A stretch of 64,000 bases of DNA from Dendrophyllia cribrosa (Eukaryota > Cnidaria > Anthozoa > Scleractinia > Dendrophylliidae): NCBI GenBank assembly GCA_024195265.1, contig JAJLRJ010000001.1:60123289-60187288 (forward strand), read 5' to 3'. Below, in pieces: positions 1-13,410 of this stretch (the stretch's first letter is position 1; each line of letters begins with the position of its first letter). Below the pieces are notes generated by a model, which made no database searches, was not told where the DNA came from, and saw only the letters and a program-made list of their open reading frames with translations. A program made the translations under genes and the position numbers.

Positions 1-778
1 AAAGTTTAAAAATGGCGACTCGCGATTTGTCGTCGGCATATTTTTCGAGAAGTCAACAGTTTCAATGTGATCCGTTTAACGCGGTATCTCTAAAACGATT
101 GGCATGAATGCACAGCTGGTAAAATTTGGCAAATGCCAAGAAAAGAAATAGTCTATTTTAAATAAGGTCCGAGCTCAATAGAAATGTTCGGCTATTGTCA
201 TACTTTATTCAGCCTTATTTCCTATCCTTCAAAATTCTTGACAGGAAATAAAAACAGTTAAAGAGATGTCAATGATGTTTGAACATATGGTTAAACAAGG
301 CGTACTACGCCGCAAAAGCTAAGTGAAATCACTTTGTAGGTGATGCGTTGAATTTAGTTTATTAATAAAAAGAATCGAGCAAAATATTAAACGACTCAAT
401 CATCACTTTGTTACCTTCAATTATCCTAATTTTCAAAACTAAAAAAAAAAAAATTTAAATTTCATTTTACAAATGGCTAGAAAACAATCAGTGTATTAAA
501 ACTGAAGCGACTGCAGAATAGCTTTAATAGCATTTCATCCAGACTCAATAGTATAGCTTACGATTTCATAAAGGATTATGAATCAAAGGAGCATACAACC
601 TTTTTTCCTAAAAATACAACAAGACATCATTGGGAGAATTAAAAAGACGAATACCGTGTCCCATTAAAAATGGTGTAAAAGTAATAGCATGTAATATATA
701 ATTTGTATACCAACCAATAATTCAGGTTAGACAAACCTTTACTTTGCTTCAGAATCCAAAATTTCAATTTCTGTCGAA
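1..778. other. gene-free AT-rich stretch
   Basis: I see no coding signal or named repeat here. It lies directly downstream of the stop codon of the minus-strand cysteine-rich gene, so part of it is probably that gene's 3' untranslated and flanking DNA. Confidence 0.4.
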
Positions 779-3079
779 TTAAATTAATTTGCGCCTAGCA
801 GTGCGGCCAGGACAGCTATGTTGAAGCTTATTTTTCTGTAAATAAGATTTGAGCCAAAAGTTCTTAGAACAGGTCATCTGTTCGGCCTTACCGGATGAAC
901 AGCAAACGAAACTGATCAGTTTACGCGTACCAGGGAGGTATGCAAACTCGCAGAGATCACTGATGGTCGGTATCTTAAGAGCCACAGTATGCACCGATCT
1001 ATTTTCCGCGCAACAGGGAATTTCCTCGCACGTTTGCGTCTTTCGCTTATCAATTACCAACGGAGAAATCAATGAGAGACAGCCGTCTATACCTAGAAAA
1101 TGTGTGGTTCAGTAGATGAAGGTAATGAAGATGTAATGAAAACGCTATATAGTAAAAGACGTATTTGAAAACCGATCAGCCTTCAAGGGTGAACGCGGAT
1201 GAAATTATAAAATGCTAGTGAATGGCTTTAGCCATAAAAACGTCCTACTGAGAATCAAACTTAGAATGAAATGAAAACTATAAAATTGTAAGTATATTTT
1301 TCATCCCCTTGCAGTTCCATTTCCTTTTTATTTTAAGGGATGCTTTCGATTGAAGATATTCCGGAATTTATAAGGATTCGGCATGATCTGTACACATCCA
1401 TAAATTGGGATTTCAGAAACATATTTTGAATATTTTAATTAAACAAGAGTTATCAGATATTAAAGCTCAATTATATCTTACATAGTCATTTATATATCTC
1501 AAGACGGTTCCGTTCTCTCAGTATTCTTTTTTCCAGCATACGGCCAATCTAACACTGTAACACCAGGTGTTAATTCTCAGTAGAAATTTTAACGCCCAAT
1601 TATTTACAGGGATTTAAACAAGTTTTCGTAACCGTATTCTTACCATTTTGCTTATTTGCTTTTCATATTTCCGTTGTTTTGTTTTACTCTGAGCAAAAAT
1701 AGGCATAAGGTTTACAAAGCAAAAGTAAAAATAGAACTTAATCGCAATACTTTTTTTTGCTCTTAGAAAAGACACACCACGGCCCGTTTGTAATGTTTAG
1801 TAACATCAATTCTTTGTTGCTGTCGATCGCCATCGCCATTGAATATAAGTTGGTCAAATTTAAACAATTGATCTCAAACCGTTTAATCGATTAACCAATT
1901 TCTTTGCCTTTATGTCCATAATCACGGAATAATACAGTTATGGCGTCAAAACGTTGTGATGCGAGCTGAAGTAATTTTCAAGATAATTTATTAAGCAAAC
2001 GAACAATCCGACCCACTAAAATGACACTTAATAAATTTGCTGTATGGAAGTTTTTTTTCAATCTCCCTTATTCCATCAGTTCCTAGTGCTTATACCGTAT
2101 AGTTACTGACGCATTTTCCATTCTCTCAATATGAAAACTTTATTCTATGAAAACCGTTAAATTGAACGGTCAAACTAATGACTTGACCGTTGAATAAGTT
2201 TTCTAAAACAATGGAGAAAGCTGTTTTAAGTCATTTTCTTAAATTAAAGCAGCACTTCAGTGAAAAACGAATATCTTTTGTTTTGGAACAATCATATAAG
2301 GTTTTCAGTTGGTTAGTTTTTTTTCTTTGAGCTTTTGTTGTGGAGTTTTGTTACTGATAAAGCCAATCGGCGATTCAAAAGAAATTAACCCCTTACATTG
2401 ATCCTGAGTGTCGTTTTTTCGTCAAGCTTGCAGATGTTTGATTCTCAATCGGCTGAAAGCATTAAACTGAACAAAGTAACTTTACCGCTTAGTTCAGTTG
2501 CCGCATGACAAATTGAACATTCAGCCGCTGTACTATAAGCTTCAACACCCATGCGATGAATTGGGAAGAATCATTAGGTTGAAATGAACTGAAAACGTAC
2601 AAATCAAACCCGTATTCAGTATCTTTGCCAAAACTGATATCAGTTTAATTAAACACTCTTATGCACTTTGTTCCAGTCGACAAACACTAAAATATAACGA
2701 AGAGCTAGTCGAAAATGTCGGTTTGAGTGTAAGTATTATATAGCGGGTTATGCACGGCGAAATGTGCTAAAACGAGCGAATCCATTTCAATTCAATATTG
2801 CCTTAATTCATGTGAATACGTAGAAATTGCGAACCATGTCGACGTCGGATTTTAATCGGTTCGAGGACAACAAAATATAAATTTGAGTGGATTAAAAATA
2901 TATTACTCACCTGTTGAGTTGAAATTTATCTCTCTGTAAAAAAAAGTGATGGGTATCTTGCCCGTGTAGGCGCCGCAGATTATTCGAACGGTGCCGGCCG
3001 GGGGTATACTTTCGAGAAGATAAAGCAATTTCTTCAATATTTGGCTAAATAAAGCCAGCTTTGGTGCAGTCGTTGTCAT
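779..3079 (-). CDS. two-exon cysteine-rich protein, function unknown
   Basis: Two open exons join in frame. Exon 1 (3079 to 2911) starts with ATG and ends phase 1 at CAACAG|GTGAGT. Exon 2 (1092 to 779) follows a CATTTTCTAG acceptor, also phase 1, and runs to TAA. The joined protein has 160 residues and ten cysteines: one in exon 1 (motif IICGAYTG) and nine in exon 2, with two adjacent pairs (IPCCAE and FVCCSSG). The tail is basic (GRTARRKLI). Even cysteine number and CC pairs suggest a disulfide-bonded extracellular protein, but the visible N-terminus is not a clear signal peptide, so a further 5' exon may exist. I do not recognise the family. The 1.8 kb intron shows nothing else identifiable. 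A run of eight T before ACAG inside exon 1 could be an alternative acceptor. Confidence 0.42.
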
Positions 3080-4040
<961 letters not shown>

Positions 4041-4435
4041 TGTAAAATTTTGAATGTAAGTCGTCTAAAATGGGCGGAACATGCATCAAAAATTGGTAAT
4101 CGTATGTCAAATGACACAATGTATTAAATGGGTGTCGTCTCGTCCGTAAACTGCCATTTATATCTTAGCCCAACATGTCCGTGCATCGCAAGCTCGCGGA
4201 ACTTAACGGACAGAAGCGGCTCAACAGCTTCTAACTTTACAGACCCGAGCCTTTTCTAACATTGTAACAAACACAACGAACAAAATAACCGCTCCTAGAA
4301 TCGCTGTAGGAACTATTGATGACAATGATCAAAATTACGGCTGAGTATCATGACGTATAAGATTCGATAACAAAGATTAAAGATTACAGCAGGAGCAAAG
4401 TCAGTTTCCTAACGCTACCGAAATTTCTTTTTCGA
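4041..4435. other. gene-free stretch between poly-C and hAT remnant
   Basis: No gene or repeat border was recognised. It may be part of the same decayed DNA transposon as the neighbouring hAT fragment. Confidence 0.3.
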
Positions 4436-4630
4436 TTAATTACCATTACAATCAACAAACTCGTTAGCCACGTCAAGAAGGCAAAGTTTGTCTGTTCTCT
4501 GCTTACGAGTGTTAACTATGGTCAGGTTACTCAACCTCTCTTGCTTCATTGTGGAACGGAGCCAGGTTTTCAATCTTCGAGCAGCGGAAAACGATCGTTC
4601 GTCATGCAGCTGCGCTGGTTGCTGGGTTTA
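4436..4630 (-). pseudogene. hAT-type transposase C-terminal fragment
   Basis: The minus-strand frame ending in TAA at 4436 reads DERSFSAARRLKTWLRSTMK followed by QERLSNLTIVN. This matches the C-terminal dimerisation region of hAT-family transposases and of the ZMYM/ZNF862-like proteins derived from them, where an ERSFSALRRLK-type block is the hallmark. Only about 60 residues remain and no DDE core or zinc finger is recognisable nearby, so this is a decayed remnant, not an active gene. Recognition is by motif memory. A profile search against the hAT dimerisation domain would confirm it. Confidence 0.7.
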
Positions 4631-5525
4631 CCAGAAGATTGAAGCTTGAGACCGTAATGTTTGTTCAGTTTTAATCGCGTCTTCTCTTCTATTCTTCTAT
4701 TTTTTTTTCTATTTATTTTTATTGGGAACTAGAACAAAAAGCAGATTTTTATCAAGAAAGCGTGTCGAAATGCCCATTAATATATATATTTTTCTTAAAA
4801 GTGGGGCGCCAGCCCCTCACCCTGCGCGGTGCCTGTTAGCTTCCTAAAACAGGTGATTGAGTACGTACAGATCTGCCTTTTTCAACAAATTTGAAGAGAA
4901 CTGCTTCTTTATTTTTTTTAATGGTCACACTTCCTTCAGGATTTAAAACCACATATGTAAAACAACACAGCAAACTGGTCCTTACGGTGGAGAAACGACA
5001 GGAGCAAGAAGAACAAAATATGTACTTTTTTTTTGTGCCCGATATTTCGATTTGAAACACAACACAAAGTTTAGTGTTTAACCACAGACACATAAAAACC
5101 GCGGCAACAGACTTGAGATTTCTCAAGAAGCAAGAGAGGATGAGAAATAACGTCTAATTGCGTGTATTTTATCAACTTCATTACGGGGTTTACAAATACT
5201 TTACGTTGCCCACTGAACATGTCGTCCATGGGTAGTGTTTATTAAATGACTAAAGAGCATGCGCGCGTTACAACTGGTCAGCAGTCAACAAAAGAAAACA
5301 CAGCAAACAATTTTGATCCTTTATTTATTAAAGAATTAGACAACTTTTTACCATGCTTCCAACGAATTATGATTGAAAATTTGGCAGAGATCTTTCTTTC
5401 AAAATTCCACTCGTGTTACCATAATTCGCTGGAAACATGGAACTTGACTTTTACTTCTTAAGTAAATCATATATGACAACTGTATCTTTTGTTATAATTA
5501 TAAAGGGAAAAAATACACCTTATAT
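4631..5525. other. mostly non-coding, two doubtful short open frames
   Basis: A minus-strand frame from 5126 to 4836 (96 codons) has a hydrophobic start and several cysteines, and a plus-strand frame at 5246-5461 has 71 codons. Neither has a recognised domain or clear splice borders, so neither is called as a gene. Confidence 0.25.
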
Positions 5526-5634
5526 TATTCGATGGTTTAACAGATAATATGCGCGGATATTTTACGAGTTGCGTAGTATTTTTTCGAGCAATGAGTAAAA
5601 TATCCGCAAGTATTATCTGTTAAACCATCGAATA
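5526..5634. repeat. foldback MITE-like inverted repeat
   Basis: Arms of about 40 bases (5526-5565 and 5594-5634, starting TATTCGATGGTTTAACAG) are near-perfect reverse complements around a spacer of about 28 bases. Confidence 0.85.
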
Positions 5635-5997
5635 AGTGATTTAAATCTCTTTTATTTATAATAGCTTACGTCTTTAAACCGGGACACTAAGGTCAGTAAT
5701 ACGGGAATCCACTGTGTAATACGCTCGGATATTTTGCGTGTTTTCTTTTCCTTTTTAGGTAAAATGACGTCACAGTCGAATAATAAAACACGATATTCAC
5801 TCTGACTTACATGGAGACTAAAAGTATAAGTTAGAGAAAACGTGAATGAAGTCTTTTAAAATCGATTTGTTTATCTGCTTGTACATGTTTATTTCATTAA
5901 TTTCTTTTTAATTATTTAAATATAAATTATTAGTATTTATTTCCTTTCTAATTAATTAATTTATTTATTTATTCAGTTTGTCTGTTATTTGTTTGTT

Positions 5998-6475
5998 TCA
6001 GAATACTACGCAATGTTCAAGAAATTCCTTTGTTCGACATCCTTCTACGCAGCATTCCTCATAAAACAATTGATAATTAGTTACATATGTGATAGTAGAT
6101 TTTCGTAGAAAACTTCGTGCTTTTTCTGGAGATTGTAAAATGTTTTGATCTGTTTAGAAAAAAAAATGAAAAAATATTAACAACTGAATTAACGGAATGT
6201 GTGATTTTTAAGAAGTATAATCGACTTAACTTCAGTTTTAATGTTTATTTAATACTTAAAAACGACCTACCTGTTAGGACTCTTTTTCTTTTTTTATGAC
6301 AATAACGATAAAGCAGTTCGTCAATCTCCGATGGAGTAAATCCACACAGTTTAAAATCATATTCAGTGCCTTCATTTTGTTTGATTTTCACAGAACCAGC
6401 GACAAACGACTTCTCATTGCAAAATAGAATCACTAATGTTATCACCGAGAACGTGATTGTTGTGGTGAGACACAT
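5998..6475 (-). CDS. insulin/relaxin-family prohormone, two coding exons
   Basis: Exon 1 (6475 to 6271) encodes a hydrophobic signal peptide (residues about 1-28), then the B-chain-like segment with LCG at 43-45 and Cys59, then the basic run KKRKR (61-65). It ends phase 1 at ACAG|GTAGGT. After a 145-bp intron, exon 2 (6125 to 5998) begins at TCTCCAG|AA and ends in the A-chain-like segment ECCVEGCRTKEFLEHC, i.e. CC-x3-C-x8-C, the exact insulin-superfamily A-chain signature, then three residues and TGA. The protein has 110 residues with six mature cysteines. A phase-1 intron inside the C-peptide and an acceptor 7 bases before the ATG (an intron in the 5' leader) both match classical insulin gene structure. 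One oddity: the B-chain cysteines are 14 residues apart instead of 11, consistent with three extra residues after LCG. It would act as a secreted ligand, probably of an insulin-type receptor tyrosine kinase. Confidence 0.85.
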
Positions 6476-6627
6476 AGACTTCCTGAAAAATGGAACAGAA
6501 CGAAACAGATCATTTAGTCAGGTAATAGAGCTTCCGGCTCCCACTGGTCAGCGCCTGCCTAGCGGTAGTTGTGAGCATGCGCAATATAGCGATGTTTGTT
6601 TTTTGACTGAACGATGCTATAGTTTTG

Positions 6628-6653
6628 TTGTTTGTTTGTTTGTTTGTTTGTTT
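6628..6653. repeat. GTTT microsatellite
   Basis: About six tandem copies of GTTT, lying in the inferred 5' leader intron of the insulin-like gene. Confidence 0.9.
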
Positions 6654-7350
6654 TCTTTTACCTGTGACTAAGGAGAATGCTGAAACAAACTTAGTAAACT
6701 TAGTTGTGGAAAACTCGGCCGAACCCGGAGAGAACGTGACAAACACTGAAAAAGGCACATAATCACTAATGGGAAGCTAACACTAATTTTTAAGTCGTGC
6801 TAAAAAAACTAGATTAAGGAGTTTGCTTTCCACAGAATAATCGAGGACTTGAAGTTTTGGGAATACCATAATAAGGATGTTTTGTTGAAATAACGGAATA
6901 TTAAACAGTTGCGACCAGAAGGAAAGGCAATAATAAAACAAATTTTAAAACGGGTATAAACGAACTTTTTATGGACTGAATCTGTATCGGAAGAGGTCAC
7001 CCACATGGGACTGACAAAATTTGACAAAATCTAAAAAATGTTGCGATTAATGCCTAATGAATTTGTAAAGCTTCATCTATGGTTTAAAACGCGGGTTTGT
7101 CGATCGCGATTAATTTAAAAACAAAAGAAAGAATTACACGTTTAAGGAGCGTTATTAAGGACATAACATTTATCTGTCCACCACAAAAAAGCAGCGTTTT
7201 CATACATAAAAGGTGTTAACAGTAATAATACTGTGTAGAACTGCGAATCGCCGCCTTTTTACCTCAGAACTAAATACCATAGTCACTTACACGATAAATC
7301 CAGATTCACCAACAGAAAATAATAAGATAAAATAATGGTACATAACTTAC

Positions 7351-7560
7351 ATGATCTCCGAAGTCCTCTTGAGATTTTGAAGCTTCAGAAACTTGTTTCA
7401 GCGAATGGAATCAAATGCGTTTTAGTGTTATACGCGGTTTGAGAGCCGTGGGTTGTCAAAAAAAAGTGACAATGGTATTGTTTAGTTGGCGTCGGATAAC
7501 ATGCAGATCGTATGTAGCTGATAACAAAAGTTAATCGCATGTGTATACACCTGTTTTATA
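7351..7560 (-). promoter_or_regulatory. candidate promoter and 5' leader exon of the insulin-like gene
   Basis: On the minus strand a CGTATAAAACAG TATA-type box lies at about 7553-7563. Further along, a strong donor AGATCAT|GTAAGTTATG ends at 7351. The next matching acceptor is TTTTTCAG at 6483-6485, just before the insulin-like start codon, giving a leader intron of roughly 0.87 kb. A CRE-like GACGTAA lies near 7676. This is inferred from position and motifs only. Confidence 0.35.
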
Positions 7561-10500
7561 CGTGGGAGAAAATTAGCCGCCACTACAAAACGCTTTGCAT
7601 GATCAACGATTTCGCAAAATAACTTGGTGATTAAGGAAACTGGTGTAGCATATATTGGTCGTTGTTTCAACGCTGACGTAAAATATCTCATAATAGGTCT
7701 GTCCTAAAATAAGTAGAAATATGCTCCGGTTTCTAAAGAACTCGAAAAGCCACAGAAGATAATGGTTGCCATAAATGAATGAATTGTTATGTTTCTTTTA
7801 TATGCGTGGGTTTTCATATCTATTTTTGAAACTCAATTGCGTCAATAAAACCAACGCTTTTTGGGGATGTTTAGCTCTCTCCCTCTCTTTTAACTAAACG
7901 TGAGTTGTTTGCCTCAATTTAATCGATTCCAAAATGTTTTATATGTTAATGTCTTTTGAATTTTAACTTTTCAAAGGCGTTAGTAACTGATATTTTATTA
8001 CTGACCTTCGTTTTCTATGATTACCCCAAGTCGACGTGTCAAATAATCAGTAAAGAAAATAAACTTTAATAACAATAAATAAGCATTATTTCTTATGATT
8101 ATTATTATGATTTTATTCTCAAAGGAGGAATGGCTGTTTTTCTAATGGTTAATAACTCAGTATATTCATTATCTATTAACATAAGAAAGCAGAAAAAAGC
8201 TCCGCAATTTTCTACTTAAAGTGCATATGGCACGAATTTTTTTCTTCAGTTTCTTGAAGTTCAATATGGTTTAAAAAACGACTCCAAACTGAAAAGTGCT
8301 TGAAATATCTAAGTGCCTTCTTTCGCATTCAAAATACGCGCTTCATAACCTTAAAATTGTTCTCAATTCTAAACTCCAACCCTTCATTTCAATGGAAAGG
8401 GTTTTTTTAGATTCAACGCGCTATATTTCTGTGCTTTTATGGTAAAATTGCCAACAGTAAAAAAAATATTAGAATGGACATCCGTTTTGACGGAAGTATA
8501 TTTTTAAACCTCTATGAAGGCTAAAAATACAACTTAAACAAGAAAACTAATCACCATTATCAGTTATATGTTTTCTAGAAACGAGAAGTTCTTCTAGAAG
8601 TCTCGAAATTGAAAGTTTTCAGTTATAATCAGTTTTTTTAATAAGGCCGAAGACATAACTTTCCTTACGAGTGATAACTGCAGCGATAACCATAACTAAT
8701 TATCAAAAATTTATAGAGCACGACATTAGGGCCGGATCGAGGATCGGAAAGCTTCCTGTCTAAAAACCTGGCTGGCAGAATGAAGACTGAAATTCACCCG
8801 TGAAAAAGTTTTTTTTCGCAGCCATATGTAGAAATACTATGTTATTCTTAGACAAACCGAGGAAAGATCATCAAAATTGTGCTTTAATAAAAGCCGTAAA
8901 TTACGTGTTAAATGACATTTTCCACCTGCCCAAGACACAGGGGCATTAACTAATGGCAAAATTAACATGATGTTTTTAATTATGACAATCATAATTAATA
9001 GTTGTCCCCGCATAATTGGACATTTTTTAAGTGCATGACGTCTTCTGATTAAGTCAGAATTGCCACAACAAAGCATCCAGACTGAAACGAAAGAAATTTC
9101 AATTAAACGTTGACTTTCAACGAACTGGCTATTCCTTCAGTTCACATCCAGGCCGTTTGTTTTTGTGCTTTATATTTAGCGCCGAATGCACTATATCATT
9201 ACAAACTGTACATATCCTGACGTTTATGTTTTATCAATTATTACCATTTATGAATTTTTAACGACATTGAAACTAAGGTAGGTTTAATTAAAGACCTTTT
9301 TCTGGAAGGAAAGACAAATGCGAAGTCTTGAACGACCAAAACTGAACGTGAAATTCATTCATCACTGAACGTATAATTTACACAGTCAAGCAACTCCTTA
9401 AAAAAAACTGAACTAAAATGAACTTTCTCGAAGTGAATACCATTTAAGGAGTAACTGTTATGAGAGGAAGCCATAAGATTAGCATCCCCTTAAAGGGATC
9501 AAATACTAATGAGCAGCACTTGGCGATATCTAAAGAAAGGAAATGCGCTTAAAAAGAGGAAGGAATCTGAAAGATAGGCTAAAACAAATTCAACACATTT
9601 GTCTTTAACGTACCTTTCAATGCCAGAGTCAAGATTGGGTTGTGAATTGAGTCTAACTTTTCAGTCTGGCGAAAAAACTTTCGAATGAAAACTTCTGTTT
9701 TTACATTTTTTACCACCCATGTTTATGGAAGAGTTATTATTTTTCTTTGATCTAAGAGTCACTGCTGACCGTGAATATTACCACATTGAAGTAGTCACTG
9801 TTTTAAACTGACGTCTTCTCGTTGTAAACACTGTTTTTTATACAGTGGTAGTCGAGATAAACATTGGCTGTATTTTTCTCCGAATACATGTATTTATTCA
9901 ATAGATATTCCCAATACTCAACAATCGCGCGCGTTGTGATGAATAGTAAACGTTGGTTCTGTTTCTGCTATAAATTTCTCCTCGAAATGATCTTTTTAAC
10001 GCAGATGTTGTTTCTTTGTTCCCACGCTCGTCACATATGATCAGTTTTTTATTGTGTACTAAAACGATAACACTGTCACTCGATTTTCAATATCGCTACA
10101 ATTGACGAAGACAGAACAGAGGAAATACATATATTTTTTATTTTTAACACACACAAGTCATGACGCATTTACTTTTAAAGCTTCCGACTTCTACATTTTA
10201 AGTATATTTTTTTATTTGCCGTCAAGTGAAAAACGTTTTAGCCTCGTTATATATATATCAGGCTTTTTCTGAATTGTCAAGCGATGATATCACCCAGGTC
10301 GCTATCGGGCTTTTGTGATTAACCATTTCCCGCTAAAAATTCTGCATCCGTGAATGACTTTATACTATTCGGTCAGTTATGAGTCAGACGAAAGGAAATT
10401 TTCCTGCCTCATTTCTATCAGCTCATATTCCCCACACTTTTTTTTTCATTTCTTATAACAAACTTTTTATCACTGGGAACATTGATGCTGAGATTAGCCA

Positions 10501-11016
10501 AAATTGGACGTGCTATAAATCACTGACTTTCCCAAAAGAGATTTAATCAAATACGTCCTGATCAGGAAGTCTTCATTTGTTCCTACAATGAGCTAAATAA
10601 AAATAAACTGCATATTTATTGATCCTCTTACGGAAAACGACAACTGTATAGGATGCTAAAAGGCGGTTAAACGGGATAAAACATCAAATAAATATAATTC
10701 GGTCTGCGTCATTGTGTGGTCCAATTGATTCCACTTTAAAAATTTATAGAACATAGAACGTGACCTGTTTCAGTTCTTTTCTATACCGAAACACGTTGGC
10801 GGCCGTTTCTCTTTAGACTTAAATCAGATGTTTTAATCCATTTATCACAGGAGAGATGTGGGCCACTAAAACCTTTTTTTGTGTACACTTTAGCGCGCTC
10901 ATTTTCTTTTACAAGCAGCTTTAGACGTTCGCTTTACGGCGTTTTTGACAACTCTAACAGAAATTCGTTTTCGTACGAGGAATCTTCTTATTGTGTTTAG
11001 TTTGCGCGGCAGGTTT
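7561..11016. other. 3.4 kb with no recognised gene
   Basis: AT-rich sequence with no open frame over about 80 codons and no repeat family I can name. It could be intergenic DNA upstream of the insulin-like gene or contain exons too short to see. Confidence 0.4.
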
Positions 11017-11740
11017 TCAGAATAGAACGAGAAATGAATATAAATTATTGCAAATAAATTTCACTGGGAGGAAATAGTCAAAAACCACAAGCAGATTTAG
11101 ACCCCCAGGGGTCCCGATATTCATTAGCGGCTTTGGCGGCCAAATCCGCCGGCTTAAACAGGATATTCTGATATAAATGGCATATGGTATTGATATGATA
11201 TTGACATGATACACGTGCAATTGTAGCGTGCGTAACACTGACTCGTCCCCACTCGTCTCTGGCTTTCTTGGCAAGACGCGGGAGACGCGCGTGGGGGATA
11301 GACGTGGAACAAGAAAAGCGCAAGAAATGTTTATAAAACGTGCTCTAATTCAGTCGGATTGACATCTTGAATTTCGCCATGTGCTCAGCCAGTCAGCCAG
11401 CCAGACAGCCGCCTCGATGCGCTAATGGTACGCTTTTTCTTAACTGGCATAAACTAACGGATATTTGAATAAAAATGTTCAAAAGAAGATTAATTTGTTA
11501 TCCATTTTTATGTGTTTGTTCAATCATTACATAGGTTGAAAAGCGATTTGATGTAAACAAAACAAGACTTGGGGCAATTTTCGATACGCAACAGGTGTAT
11601 TTTATTCGGAAATTGGTCATACTAGCTATTCTAGACCAAAAAAAGTTGTTTTTGTAAGCTTTTGTGCAGTGTAAATGTACTGCGCAGACGGTCGCTTAAT
11701 ACTGTTTTCGAGAATTGCTAAAAATTGAAAAATAGCACGG
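11017..11740 (-). repeat. dispersed repeat, related copy at 39.8-40.25 kb
   Basis: Reading the minus strand, blocks such as GCACGTTTTATAAACATTTC and CAATTCTC.AAAACAGTATTA recur in the plus strand near 40.19 and 39.83 kb. The part around 11.08-11.16 kb is GC-rich and palindromic (GGCGGCTTTGGCGGCC). Open frames over it are unsupported. Confidence 0.5.
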
Positions 11741-11795
11741 TCATCAATCTTAATGCTAATTTTTCTTGTGCTTCCCACTATTGACCTGATCATAT

Positions 11796-12246
11796 AATAA
11801 TAATAATAGTTATAATAATAATAATAATAATATAATAATATTTTACATTTTTTTATAGCGCGAACTTCTATATAATATAATCAGTTGCGCTTTACATTTT
11901 TTTATGAGAATGAGATCGGACGTCAGCTCATGAAGGCGCCTACGGCAGCCGCTATCAGTCCATTATTGATCTCATCTCCCCACCCCACCCATGAAGGAAG
12001 ATATAACACTGACGGTGGTCACAGCCAGGGTTTTGTTACGTCCTCAGTGATTCTTTAACGTCCCCTACTATTAGTGTGATAAGACGGCTTAACGTCACCG
12101 CCCAATGACGCGATCATCTGAACTGAGGCAGATGTTGAGCACACAGCTAGCATGATCTTACCAGTTATTTTTGGTCCGGCCGGGGTTCGAACCCGCGACC
12201 TCCCGCACGGTAGTCCGGCGCTCTACCAACTGAGCTAACCGGTCGG
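11796..12246 (-). mobile_element. tRNA-derived SINE
   Basis: Reading the minus strand from about 12246, the head has an A box (TTAGCTCAGTTGGTAGAGC) and a B box (GGTTCGAAC) typical of a tRNA-derived RNA polymerase III promoter. A roughly 350-bp unrelated body follows, and the element ends in a TAA/ATA-rich microsatellite tail (11796-11840). The anticodon stem does not pair properly, so this is a SINE and not a functional tRNA gene. Target duplications were not clearly resolved. Confidence 0.75.
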
Positions 12247-13080
12247 CGGTTCATCATCATTTGTGTTTAGAGAGCTCCTCTGTTAAACTAAGACTATCTA
12301 TATTATTGCGGGCGACAAGGAGGAGCCCGCAGACTAATCTTCGTTTCGAGCAGCGGACTTACATCCCGCGCGTGCGCCGCACGTACGTAGGCTTTTCTGT
12401 TGGCCGGATTTTTCGTCTTCCAACTGGTATGTATGGAATGCAATCACGTCATTGGTCCACGTGATTAGGATTCATGCGCAAGCCGCGTGATAAGATATCC
12501 CGGATGTCCAGAACCAGTAAAACCTGTTGGAAATCCTTTCCACGTTCTTCCACGTGAGTGATCGCGACTGGTGAATGTGCGGTAGGTGGCTGTTGTGGGT
12601 CCAACTGCAAGTTTCATTTGTAATTTTCTTGGTAAGTCAATCTTTATAGCAATTACAAGGTCATCTATACATTTTGGAGGTGTATTTGCAAAGCATCGCC
12701 ATGTTTCGGTTCATAAAATTGGTTCGCTGGAGTGCTTTCATGTTGAAATCATACAGATATTTTGAGTTTCACTTTCCACAGACGAACATCTTTCCATCGG
12801 CAATTGGTGCACTTCGATGCATTCTGTATCCTCGAAGATCAATACACCATCCGATCAGATAAAGGAAGCCCTACTCTCTTTGGAGAACATAACCATAGTC
12901 ATTGATCCTGTTTCCAATTTCATCTTGGAAGTAATAGAAGAGTAGAACGTTCTCATCACTTGCCAAATGAACATTGAATACCTCAATGGGACTAAGGTTC
13001 TCCAGACAGTAACTATTCAGAACTCCAAAAAGAATTCTCAAACACCAAAACTCAGATACCATCAGCATAAACTCTTGTAC
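12247..13080. other. uncertain region, possible decayed coding sequence
   Basis: A GC-rich part (12290-12480) and two complementary open frames (plus 12674-12862, minus 12871-13068) are present but have no recognised domain. A donor-like TTCTTG|GTAAGT lies at 12630. No gene is called. Confidence 0.25.
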
Positions 13081-13410
13081 GAAATGTACACTTATTCAGA
13101 AATATCCTGTTGTTGATGTTCAAAAGGACCACTCGAATGTTCTATTGTTGTTTTTATTTGTAAGAAATGTACACTTATTCAGGAATATCCTGTTGTTGAT
13201 GTTCAAAAGGACCACTCGAATGTTCTATTGTTGTTTTTATTTGTAAGAAATGTACACTTATTCAGGAATATCCTGTTGTTGATGTTCAAAAGGACCACTC
13301 GAATGTTCTATTGTTGTTTTTATTTGTAAGAAATGTACACTTATTCAGGAATATCCTGTTGTTGATGTTCAAAAGGACCACTCGAATGTTCTATTGTTGG
13401 TTTTATTGTT
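13081..13410. repeat. 83-bp tandem repeat, four copies
   Basis: Copies start at 13081, 13164, 13247 and 13330 (GAAATGTACACTTATTCAGG) and are almost identical. A diverged partial copy lies near 15832-15885. Confidence 0.95.

Noticed and set aside
849..1115. Plus-strand 88-codon frame opposite the cysteine-rich exon
   Set aside because: The minus strand has the splice acceptor and phase-matched partner exon; the plus frame is the shadow.
12171..12246. Functional tRNA gene
   Set aside because: A and B boxes are good but the anticodon stem does not pair and a long SINE body with an AT tail follows, so it is a SINE head.
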